6,523 nt of DNA from Rhodothermaceae bacterium (lineage in GTDB: Bacteria > Bacteroidota > Rhodothermia > Rhodothermales > JAHEMB01): positions 1-6,523 of the forward strand of contig JAHEMB010000193.1 in the NCBI GenBank assembly GCA_024643915.1, given 5' to 3'. Positions 1 through 5,679 of the stretch are shown here, piece by piece; the first letter of the stretch is position 1; each line of letters begins with the position of its first letter. The notes beneath the pieces were generated by a model. The model was not told where the DNA came from and made no database searches. It saw only the letters and a program-made list of their open reading frames with translations. The position numbers were made by a program, and so were the translations under genes.

Positions 1-243
1 GAGTTCCTCGCCGCAGAGCCGGACGCTGCCGGCGGAAGGCCGGTCGAGGCCGGCGCACAGCCCCAGCAGGGTCGTCTTGCCACTGCCCGACGGCCCCACG
101 ACGGCGCACGTCTCGCCCTCCGCCACCACGAAGGTCACGTCGCCCAGCACCGTCAGGGTGCGCGCGCCGCTGCGGTACGTCTTCGTCAACCCTTCCACTT
201 CAAGGACGGCTGCGCCGCGCCGCGTCTTCTCAACCTCTCTCAT
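1..243 (-). CDS. ybbA: ABC transporter ATP-binding protein, YbbA/LolD type (partial, N-terminal 81 residues)
   Basis: The visible 81 residues are the N-terminus of an ABC ATPase; the rest lies beyond the left edge. Tyr23 in the TKTY segment fits the A-loop. The Walker A motif GPSGSGKTT is at residues 50-58, followed by LLGLCAGLDRPSAG and the start of the VRLCGEEL strand, typical of the MacB/LolD/YbbA group that powers export or lipoprotein-extraction type permeases. The Q-loop, signature and Walker B are not in the window. The ATG at 243 is the first good start, about 22 codons before the TY segment; no strong Shine-Dalgarno is seen. The gene is divergent from a TesA-like esterase, which is the ybbA-tesA arrangement of E. 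coli, and this supports the YbbA assignment over LolD. That subfamily choice is an inference; the ABC ATPase identity is secure. Confidence 0.88.
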   Translation of the reverse strand, partial: MREVEKTRRGAAVLEVEGLTKTYRSGARTLTVLGDVTFVVAEGETCAVVGPSGSGKTTLLGLCAGLDRPSAGSVRLCGEEL

Positions 244-388
244 GCTGCTCTATGTCGGTGCCGGGCGCTCCTTTTTCCTTTTCGGGGGAAAGCGCGCGGC
301 CTTTTGCTTCGATGAAAACTGAGGATGCGGTGAGACGTAGAACGCGAGGCTGCCTGGCAGTCGCACCCTCACGTAATTCGATCTCCGC
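244..388. promoter_or_regulatory. Divergent intergenic region between the ABC ATPase and tesA
   Basis: This 145-bp spacer must hold the promoters of both divergent genes. I see A/T-richer patches at about 270-290 and 300-320, and TAATTC at 375-380 just before the tesA start, but no convincing paired -35/-10 or -33/-7 elements and no clear operator palindrome. Promoter positions are therefore not assigned. Confidence 0.4.
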
Positions 389-1168
389 ATGAAATTCCAT
401 TCGCTATACCTCTTTCTGCTGTCAAGTGTTCTGCTAGTGTTCGGCTGCGGCGGCGATGCTGGGGAGGCCGACGCTCCCGCCGAGGCGCCTCCTTCGGAAT
501 CCGCCGCTCCTCCTGCTGAGGCCGGGGCGCCGCGCATCCTCATCCTCGGCAACAGCATCGCGGCGGGTTTCGGGCTGAACCAGGACCAGGCCTTTCCCGC
601 CCTGCTCCAGGAAAAAATCGATTCGCTCGGGTGGGATTACCAGGTCGTCAACGCGGGCGTCAGCGGTGAGACATCGGCGGGGGGGCTGAGCCGCATTGGC
701 TGGCTGCTGCGCGAACCCATCGACGTGCTCGTGCTCGAACTCGGCGGCAACGATGGGCTGCGCGGCATCCCGCCCGAAGCGACGCGACGCAACCTCCAGG
801 CCATTATCGACACGACGAAGGCGCGGTACCCCGAGGCCCGCATCGTGCTGGCCGGGATGCAGATCCCGCCCAACCTCGGACAGGATTACACGACGCGCTT
901 CCGCGACCTCTTCCCCGCCCTCGCCGAGGCGAACGACGCCGTGCTGATCCCCTTCCTACTCGAAAGCGTCGGCGGCGTGCCCCGCCTCAACCTGCCCGAC
1001 GGCATCCACCCCACCGCCGAGGGCCATGAGATCGTCGCCGAGAACGTGTGGGACGTGCTCCGCCCCGTCCTCGCCGCGCGCCAGGAGGCTATCGCCGATG
1101 AGGACTGCGCCCTGCCCGAGCTGACGGCTTCCGCCGATGAAGAGGTCGAAGACTGCCTCAAAGAATGA
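389..1168 (+). CDS. tesA: TesA-like SGNH/GDSL esterase, predicted lipoprotein
   Basis: A 259-residue arylesterase/lysophospholipase of the SGNH hydrolase family, hydrolysing acyl esters or thioesters. Residues 1-19 form a signal peptide ending in VFG before Cys20, a plausible though not perfect lipobox, then an Ala/Pro/Glu-rich linker to about residue 47, so a membrane-anchored periplasmic enzyme is predicted. Block I is ILILGNSIAAG with nucleophile Ser56; block II is NAGVSGE with Gly90; block III is GGND with Asn121; block V is DGIH with Asp204 and His207. All four SGNH residues are present. Block I reads GNS instead of the classic GDS. The acidic C-terminal tail has two Cys (246 and 256) that could pair. 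ATG 389 is chosen because it gives the complete signal peptide. The neighbouring divergent ABC ATPase supports the TesA name. Substrate is unknown. Confidence 0.9.
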   Translation: MKFHSLYLFLLSSVLLVFGCGGDAGEADAPAEAPPSESAAPPAEAGAPRILILGNSIAAGFGLNQDQAFPALLQEKIDSLGWDYQVVNAGVSGETSAGGLSRIGWLLREPIDVLVLELGGNDGLRGIPPEATRRNLQAIIDTTKARYPEARIVLAGMQIPPNLGQDYTTRFRDLFPALAEANDAVLIPFLLESVGGVPRLNLPDGIHPTAEGHEIVAENVWDVLRPVLAARQEAIADEDCALPELTASADEEVEDCLKE

Positions 1169-1196
1169 CGGGACAGGTGGACGAGGGGCAAAGAAA

Positions 1197-1276
1197 TCGT
1201 CCATTCGTCCTCTCGTCCATTCGTCCTCTCGTCCATTCGTCCTCTCGTCCATTCGTCCTCTCGTCCATTCGTCCTC
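1197..1276. repeat. Five perfect 16-bp tandem repeats (minisatellite)
   Basis: The unit TCGTCCATTCGTCCTC is repeated five times without a mismatch (1197-1212, 1213-1228, 1229-1244, 1245-1260, 1261-1276). The unit itself is two 8-bp halves, TCGTCCAT and TCGTCCTC, so the array probably grew from an 8-bp word. It starts 28 bp after the tesA stop and ends 73 bp before the next start. One strand is almost pure pyrimidine plus G. It does not form a hairpin and is not coding on either strand in any convincing way. Perfect identity implies recent expansion or copying, so copy number probably varies between strains. Confidence 0.97.
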
Positions 1277-1291
1277 TCAACAAAACCTGCC

Positions 1292-1320
1292 TTGCTCAAG
1301 TCGCCGGGAAACGTTATCCT
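1292..1320 (+). promoter_or_regulatory. Candidate promoter for the MsrQ-like gene
   Basis: TTGCTC (1292-1297) and TATCCT (1315-1320) are separated by 17 bp, the ideal spacing for a sigma70-type promoter, and lie 30 bp before the ATG at 1350. Matches to consensus are 3/6 and 4/6, so this is a weak candidate based on pattern only. Confidence 0.3.
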
Positions 1321-1349
1321 GAACGGCGGACGAAGCGAGCGAGGCGGCG

Positions 1350-1973
1350 ATGGCGCGACGGACGAACTGGCGGCTCACGGTGGGCATCAGCGCGGCGCTG
1401 GCGGCGGCGTGGGCGGCGATTTTCCTCGTCGGCGCGTGGAACGCTGAGACGTTACAGGTGAACATCCGGCTGACGGCACGGGCGGCGGTGGTACTTTTCA
1501 TGCTGGCCTTCGGCGCGTCCAGCCTCCATGCCCTGCGGCCCTCCCGGTTCACAAAATGGCTGCTGCGCAACCGGCGCTATGTCGGTGTCAGCTTCGCCGT
1601 GGCGCACTTCATCCATCTTGGGATGCTCGTGGCGCGCGACGTCGTCTTTCCCGTGCCGGACAGCAGCCTCCTCAACCCCCTCTCGCTCGTCTTCGGCGGC
1701 TTTGCCTACCTCGTCATCGCCGCCCTCGCGCTCACCTCCAACGACCGCGCGGTGGCGTGGCTGGGCGCCCAACGCTGGAAGCGCCTGCACCTCGTTGGCG
1801 GCTACTACATCTGGTTCATCTTCACGCGGACCTATGCGCTGCGAGCGGTAGAAGACCCGTTTTTCGCTCCCTTTGCCCTCGCCCTCTTCGGCGTCCTGGC
1901 GATGCGGCTCGTCGTGCTTCGTCGAAAAAAGCGCCGCGCCCCTCCGCGAAAAGCCCCCTTGCAACGCGCCTGA
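1350..1973 (+). CDS. Ferric-reductase-like transmembrane protein, MsrQ/YedZ type
   Basis: A 207-residue inner-membrane protein with about six hydrophobic helices (roughly 11-30, 41-62, 78-97, 109-129, 146-164 and 170-190) and a basic C-terminal tail from about 191. Helix 3 carries AHFIHLG with His86 and His89, and helix 5 begins LHLVGGYYIWF with His147; His60 ends helix 2. This histidine layout and the RRYVG/W-RLH signatures match the ferric reductase-like domain, whose best-known short member MsrQ (YedZ) is the b-type-heme quinol-side partner of the periplasmic methionine sulfoxide reductase MsrP. Start: ATG 1350 is preceded by GAGG at 1341-1344, five bases upstream. No msrP lies in the visible flanks, so the electron acceptor is unknown and the symbol is left blank. 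Helix limits are estimates by eye. Confidence 0.78.
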   Translation: MARRTNWRLTVGISAALAAAWAAIFLVGAWNAETLQVNIRLTARAAVVLFMLAFGASSLHALRPSRFTKWLLRNRRYVGVSFAVAHFIHLGMLVARDVVFPVPDSSLLNPLSLVFGGFAYLVIAALALTSNDRAVAWLGAQRWKRLHLVGGYYIWFIFTRTYALRAVEDPFFAPFALALFGVLAMRLVVLRRKKRRAPPRKAPLQRA

Positions 1974-1998
1974 CCGGCGGGGCGCGCCGTCCCAAAAT

Positions 1999-2028
1999 CG
2001 TCCACACGTCCAAACATTCACACGTCCA
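1999..2028. repeat. Degenerate CGTCCA-word cluster
   Basis: The word CGTCCA occurs three times (1999-2004, 2007-2012, 2023-2028) in the 44-bp gap between two convergent genes and across the last codons of the acetyltransferase gene. It uses the same word as the perfect 16-bp array at 1197-1276. It may be a decayed or diverged relative of that array; the similarity is visible but the relationship is inferred. Confidence 0.5.
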
Positions 2029-2527
2029 CACCCAGATCCGTAAAGGATCTGGTTTCCCGCTCCATGTAGACGATGCCATCAACAGGGTCGTGGGCAAACG
2101 GCGTCGTCTCGCGGAAACCCATTGAGCGATAGAGCGCCTGCGCGGCCTGCATCGAGTCGAGCGTGTCAAGCACCATCCGGTCGTACCCCAGCCGCCCCGC
2201 TTCCTCAACGATGGCCTCGGCCAGGCGGCGTCCCAGGCCGCGCCCGCGCCCCTCGGGGCGGACGTAGAGCCGTTTCATCTCACACGTCCTCTCACCATCC
2301 CGGCCCCGCTTCTCGCGAAGCCCCACGCAGCCTGTGTAAACGTCGCCGTCCCGTGCCAGGAGCAGGCAGCCGCCCGGCGGCCCGTACATCTGCGGCAGCA
2401 CCGCTAGCTCCTCCTCAAAGCTCTGGAAGCACACGTTGAAGTCGAGCGAGACCGCGTATTCCTTGAAAAGTCGTTTCCCCGCTTCGAATTCCTCTTCGGT
2501 ACGTGCCTGAAAAATGGGTTCTGGCAT
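2018..2527 (-). CDS. GNAT family N-acetyltransferase
   Basis: A 169-residue cytosolic acetyl-CoA-dependent acyltransferase, average length for the family. The N-terminal strand-helix part is residues 4-45, the central strands about 53-72, and motif A is CEMKRLYVRPEGRGRGLG (82-99) with the acetyl-CoA pyrophosphate loop R94-G95-R96-G97-L98-G99. Motif B includes ALYRSMGF at 131-138. The substrate cannot be told from sequence; close relatives are usually called only GNAT. Start: a TTG at 2536 would be in frame, but AGGAGG at 2537-2542 on this strand would directly abut it, whereas the ATG at 2527 sits 9 bases downstream, so ATG 2527 is chosen. This is the strongest Shine-Dalgarno in the window. 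The gene ends 44 bp from the convergent MsrQ-like gene and follows a VOC gene by 140 bp, so it probably has its own promoter. Confidence 0.9.
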   Translation of the reverse strand: MPEPIFQARTEEEFEAGKRLFKEYAVSLDFNVCFQSFEEELAVLPQMYGPPGGCLLLARDGDVYTGCVGLREKRGRDGERTCEMKRLYVRPEGRGRGLGRRLAEAIVEEAGRLGYDRMVLDTLDSMQAAQALYRSMGFRETTPFAHDPVDGIVYMERETRSFTDLGVDV

Positions 2528-2667
2528 CTTGTTCAACCTCCTTAAACTCGATCATCGTTTGCTTCGCGGGGAGGCGGTATGAGCGGTCGTCGCTCGGCGG
2601 TCGGCCCCCTGGCGAAAAGTGGACCGTTACGCTACAGGATTATCCTCCGAGACGGAAGGAGCCTCCT
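2528..2667 (-). other. Intergenic region between the VOC and GNAT genes with small inverted repeats
   Basis: This 140-bp spacer holds the GNAT ribosome-binding site (2537-2542). Next to the VOC stop there is a perfect 7-bp inverted repeat, GAAGGAG/CTCCTTC (2655-2669), overlapping the stop codon, and an 11-bp odd palindrome AGGATTATCCT (2636-2646). Neither is followed by a T-tract on the minus strand, so neither is a convincing terminator. They could be weak structure ends or chance. Confidence 0.3.
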
Positions 2668-3054
2668 TCAGTTCAACAGATCCCAGAGGTTGCCATACAA
2701 ATCCTCAAACACCGCTACGGTGCCATAAGGCTCGACTTTCGGTGCGCGGACGAAGCGAATCCCCTGATCCACCATGCGCCGGTAGTCACGCCAGAAGTCG
2801 TCCGTGTTGAGAAAGAACGTCACGCGCCCGCCGGTCTGGTTGCCAACGAAAGCCTCCTGCCCCGGTGTAGAGGGCCGGGCCAGCAGGAGGCCCGTGCCGG
2901 TCGATCCGGGTGGCGCAACGACCACCCAGCGTTTGTCCTGCTCTGGTAAATAGGTATCCTCCACCAAGGTGAAGAGGAGCTTCTTCGTGAAAAACGCGAG
3001 GGCTTCGTCGTAGTCCCGTACGACGAGCGCCACGAGGACGATGGACTGTTTCAC
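2668..3054 (-). CDS. VOC-fold (glyoxalase/bleomycin resistance-like) protein
   Basis: A 128-residue protein with the two beta-alpha-beta-beta-beta halves of the vicinal oxygen chelate fold: half one begins VALVVRDYDEALAFF (8-22), half two begins GGRVTFFLNTDDFW (75-88) and ends AVFEDLYGNLWDLL (114-127). In metal-dependent VOC enzymes such as glyoxalase I a His near the first strand, a second His/Gln and a Glu in the final strand bind metal. Here the first position is Val8, no His is present in the second half-strand, and the final acidic position is Asp125, so classical metal chemistry looks doubtful; the role is unknown. The start is GTG at 3054, since no ATG or Shine-Dalgarno is nearby and this start includes the full first strand. 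The gene begins 29 bp after the amidase stop on the same strand, so co-transcription is likely. Confidence 0.87.
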   Translation of the reverse strand: MKQSIVLVALVVRDYDEALAFFTKKLLFTLVEDTYLPEQDKRWVVVAPPGSTGTGLLLARPSTPGQEAFVGNQTGGRVTFFLNTDDFWRDYRRMVDQGIRFVRAPKVEPYGTVAVFEDLYGNLWDLLN

Positions 3055-3083
3055 GCGCAGCAGGGTTTACGCTGTCATTCTGC

Positions 3084-4781
3084 TCACCGAATCGGTGGGC
3101 GCTGGCGGTGGAAGTCGGTGGCGTGCTGGTAGGCCGCGGCCAGGGCGAGGACATCGGCATCCTGGTAGAGACCACCGACGAAAGAGATGCTGGCGGGACG
3201 GCGGCGGGCGGCGCCGGCGGCGTCTTCGAGCGGGTGGAACGCGTTGGGAACGGTTATGCTCGGATGCCCCGTCAGGTTGGTGATGCGGAGCGAGCCGCCG
3301 CCGAAGCTGGGGGTGACGAACACATCCACGTCGCGCATCACCTCGACCATGCGCTGCATCAGGAGGGTGCGCAGCCGGTTGGCCTGCACGTACTCCACGG
3401 CAGGCACCATCCGGGCCGTGCGGAAGACGTGGGGCCAGGCATTTTTCTCCTGCCGCACCATCAGGTCCGTGCCGCCCGTGCGCGTCAGTTCGTCGAAGGC
3501 CGCCGCGGCCTCCACCTCAAGCACGAGGAGCATCGCGCCCACAGGCAGGTCGTCGGGGAGCTTCATTGGGACGGGCTCAATGCCCAGGCCGCGCAGCACC
3601 GCGAGCGTCTGCGCGTCGGCCTCGCGGTTGTCGTAGTCCTCCGAGAACGCCGCTTCGAGAAAACCGACGCGGAGGCCAGTCACGTCGCGGCCCGCGTCGT
3701 AAGCGAAGGGGACGCTGAGGGTGGAGGGGTCGCGCGCGTCCTGGCCGTGGATCGCGTGGTAGATGAGGGCGCAGTCCTCGGCGGCGCGCGCCATCGGCCC
3801 GAGCTTGTCCATCGACCAGGAGAGCGCCATCGCGCCGTACTTGCTGACGGTGCCGAAAGTGGGGCGGTGCCCCGTCACGCCGTTGCGCGTGGAGGGCGAA
3901 ACGATGGAGCCGAGCGTCTCGCTGCCGAGGGCAAAGCCGACGAGGCCCGCCGCCACCGCCGCGCCCGGCCCCGCCGACGAGCCGCTGCTGCCTTCCTCGA
4001 TGTTCCACGGGTTCTTTGTCGTCCCGTCATACCAGACGTCGCCCCAGGCGAGGGCGCCGAGGGTGAGCTTGGCGACGAGAACAGCGCCCGCCGCCTCCAG
4101 CTTCTCCACTACCGCCGCGTCCGTGTCGATGACCTGGTCGCGATAAGGCATGGCACCCCAGGTGGTTTTGTAGCCGCGCACGGCCAACAAATCCTTGGCG
4201 CCGTAGGGGATGCCGTGGAGCGGCCCGCGCCAGTTGCCCGCCGAGATCTCCGCGTCGGCCCGCGATGCCTGCTCGCGCGCCCGGTCTTCGGTGAGGGTGA
4301 CGACGGCCTGGAGCACCGGGTCATACTTTTTGAGCCGCGCTAGATACAACTCGGTCAACTCGGTGGCGGTGACCTGCCGGCTTTTCACCAAGCTCGCCAG
4401 TTCGGCCACCGTCAGGAAGGCCAGCGTCTCGTCGTCGGCAGGGCGTTGTATGGGGGGCGACGTCCAGGCCAGGTGGCTCTCGCCCGACGGAGGCAGCATG
4501 CCGCTCACACGAGGGTCGAAGACAAGGGCGGGACGGACGCTGTTGGGCAGGGCTACGGCGCGCATCGCCGCATAATCCTCCAGGCGCTCGTTCAGGTCCT
4601 CCACCATCATCTCGCGCTGCGCCTCGGTAAAGGTCAGCCCCGCGATCTGCTCGGCGGCGGCGATCGCCTCGGTCGTGATCTCGCCCTCGGCCTGAGCCTT
4701 CGCGTAGAGCGCGCCGGGAAAGAGGGTGCTGCCTAGACCGAGGGTGGAGCAGTAGGCAAGGAAGAGGCGGCGGTCGAGCAT
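3084..4781 (-). CDS. Amidase-signature hydrolase with twin-arginine-type signal peptide
   Basis: A 565-residue Ser-cisSer-Lys amidase. Residues 1-31 begin MLDRRLFL and continue into a hydrophobic, Gly-rich stretch ending ALYAKA, which resembles a Tat signal, so export in folded form is predicted. An extra helical region (about 35-75) precedes the amidase core, which starts near residue 122. Catalytic residues seen: Lys196 in HGIPYGAKD, cis-Ser268 in EGSSGSSAG and nucleophile Ser292 in GSETLGSI; the 24-residue spacing of the two serines equals that of FAAH. The usual GSDTGGSIR reads GSETLGSIV. It is not GatA: it has a signal peptide and no gatB/gatC neighbours. Substrate is unknown (amide, peptide amide or acyl-amide). 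The start at 4781 is directly preceded by an A-run without Shine-Dalgarno; the open frame continues upstream to 5204 but that part is low-complexity or antisense to rpiB. Confidence 0.9.
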   Translation of the reverse strand: MLDRRLFLAYCSTLGLGSTLFPGALYAKAQAEGEITTEAIAAAEQIAGLTFTEAQREMMVEDLNERLEDYAAMRAVALPNSVRPALVFDPRVSGMLPPSGESHLAWTSPPIQRPADDETLAFLTVAELASLVKSRQVTATELTELYLARLKKYDPVLQAVVTLTEDRAREQASRADAEISAGNWRGPLHGIPYGAKDLLAVRGYKTTWGAMPYRDQVIDTDAAVVEKLEAAGAVLVAKLTLGALAWGDVWYDGTTKNPWNIEEGSSGSSAGPGAAVAAGLVGFALGSETLGSIVSPSTRNGVTGHRPTFGTVSKYGAMALSWSMDKLGPMARAAEDCALIYHAIHGQDARDPSTLSVPFAYDAGRDVTGLRVGFLEAAFSEDYDNREADAQTLAVLRGLGIEPVPMKLPDDLPVGAMLLVLEVEAAAAFDELTRTGGTDLMVRQEKNAWPHVFRTARMVPAVEYVQANRLRTLLMQRMVEVMRDVDVFVTPSFGGGSLRITNLTGHPSITVPNAFHPLEDAAGAARRRPASISFVGGLYQDADVLALAAAYQHATDFHRQRPPIR

Positions 4782-4985
4782 TTTTTTGAAGGGGCGAGTG
4801 GGGGAAAATGATTGAGGATAGAAGATAGAGGATATGAGGATAGAAGATGGCGAGGGAAGAGCACTGCCGAGTAGAAGCGTCCAACCTCCTCCACTTCCAT
4901 TCGCCCACACCTTCCGTTTCAGCGGCGTAACGTTGCAGCCATCGTCGTGGTTGCGTCCCGCTGCGCGCCGCCGTAGTTTGGCGGC
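4782..4985. promoter_or_regulatory. Divergent intergenic region between amidase and rpiB-like genes
   Basis: A 204-bp spacer that must contain promoters for both divergent genes. It holds a purine-rich direct repeat (4813-4848), an A-run adjoining the amidase start, and AACGTT at 4929-4934. Near rpiB, TAGTTTG (4974-4980) resembles the Bacteroidota -7 element TAnnTTTG with one base missing. I cannot place promoters with confidence. Confidence 0.35.
4813..4848. repeat. 14-bp direct repeat in purine-rich low-complexity DNA
   Basis: TGAGGATAGAAGAT occurs at 4813-4826 and again at 4835-4848, with the related AGAGGATA between them, giving a 22-bp period. Nearly all bases are A, G or T on the plus strand. 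It lies 32 bp upstream of the amidase start, so it could fall in that gene's leader or promoter. It may be a simple-sequence expansion rather than an operator. Confidence 0.8.
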
Positions 4986-5624
4986 ATGGCCAAGAAGCAA
5001 CTCATTACCGAGGCAACCGTGCAGGCAGCGGCGAAGGCCGGGCGAACGACCCTCGCCGTGGCGCCGGACGCCCTCATCACCGCCCTCGCCCGCGATGCCG
5101 CCCGCGCGAACGGCTTGACGTTCGTGACCGAAACGCCCGCAGCGCCCGTCGCCAGCACGCCGCAAAAAAAGGCCCCCCACGTCGTCGCGCTGGGCAGCGA
5201 CCACGGCGGCTATGGATATAAGGAGGAAATAAAGCCTCTCCTGAAAGAACTGGGCTGGGACCTCCTAGACGTGGGCACCGACTCCGAAAAAAGCTGCGAC
5301 TACCCCGACTTCGCTTATGCCGTGGCGCGGGCGGTGGCAGACGGACAGGCCACCTTCGGCGTGATGCTCGACGGCGCGGGCATCGGCTCGGCAATGGTGT
5401 GCAACAAGGTGCCAGGCGTGAAGGCGGCCTGTGCCTACAATGAGTTCACCGCCTGGAACGCCCGTGCCCACAACAACGCCAACGTCCTCACCCTCGGCAG
5501 CCGCACCCTCGGCATCGAAGTCTGCAAGCGTATCCTCACCGTCTTCCTCGCAACCGACTTCGAGGGCGGCCGCCACACCCGCCGCGTTGCCAAGATCGAC
5601 GATGTGGAACGGCACGCCCGCTGA
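4986..5624 (+). CDS. rpiB: RpiB-family sugar-phosphate isomerase with EutQ/EutT-like N-terminal domain
   Basis: A 212-residue protein, about 60 longer than ordinary RpiB. The core (66-210) has the RpiB/LacAB fold: GSDHGGYGYKEEI with Asp72-His73, DYPDFA (105-110), NKVPGVKAA (140-148), His162 in AHNNANVLTLGSR, and EGGRH with Arg196/Arg200. RpiB interconverts ribose 5-phosphate and ribulose 5-phosphate. The active loop, however, reads DGAGIGS (129-135), so Asp129 and Ala131 stand where E. coli RpiB has base Cys65 and Thr67, and Ser135 where the mycobacterial enzyme has its Glu base. Activity or substrate may differ. Residues 5-49 (QLITEATVQAAAKAG...ITALARDAA..GLTFVTE) match the pattern of the EutQ N-terminus (also EutT), then a Pro/Ala/Lys linker (50-64). 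ATG 4986 is chosen because this domain starts right there. The gene stands alone, divergent from the amidase. Family is secure; enzymatic activity is not. Confidence 0.9.
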   Translation: MAKKQLITEATVQAAAKAGRTTLAVAPDALITALARDAARANGLTFVTETPAAPVASTPQKKAPHVVALGSDHGGYGYKEEIKPLLKELGWDLLDVGTDSEKSCDYPDFAYAVARAVADGQATFGVMLDGAGIGSAMVCNKVPGVKAACAYNEFTAWNARAHNNANVLTLGSRTLGIEVCKRILTVFLATDFEGGRHTRRVAKIDDVERHAR

Positions 5625-5679
5625 GCGAGCTCCGTTCAAATTAGATGAGATGCGGGATTAAGGTTGTATAGGCCCAGCC
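5625..5679. other. Short spacer between rpiB-like gene and transposase remnant
   Basis: 55 bp between convergent coding regions. I see no T-tract hairpin that would end rpiB transcription and no intact IS terminal repeat, although the left end of the decayed IS element could lie here. Confidence 0.3.

Noticed and set aside
1197..1276. CRISPR array
   Set aside because: Units are directly adjacent with no spacers and only 16 bp long; no cas genes are near.
886..1299. Minus-strand frames encoding a repeated 16-residue peptide over the tandem array
   Set aside because: A 16-bp unit keeps all frames open in a 48-bp cycle, so the peptide repeats are a by-product; the remainder is antisense to tesA.
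1974..1997. Terminator hairpin after the MsrQ-like gene (CGGCG/CGCCG)
   Set aside because: The stem is only 5 bp and is followed by no T-tract.
1556..2125. A 189-codon plus-strand frame overlapping the MsrQ-like gene
   Set aside because: Composition is Arg/Ala/Leu/Pro rich without motifs, and the overlapping frame has clear membrane helices and histidine motifs.
3108..4343. A 411-codon open frame on the plus strand opposite the amidase gene
   Set aside because: It is rich in Arg, His, Gly and Ala with no domain motif, and lies fully antisense to a gene with intact catalytic motifs; long antisense frames are expected at this GC content.
4951..4980. Bacteroidota-type promoter (TTG ... TAGTTTG) giving a leaderless rpiB transcript
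   Set aside because: The -7-like element lacks one base of TAnnTTTG and the TTG is a three-base match, too weak to call without start-site mapping.
4782..5204. N-terminal extension of the amidase frame by 141 codons
   Set aside because: It covers the low-complexity spacer and the antisense of rpiB, while the ATG at 4781 gives a complete Tat-type signal peptide.
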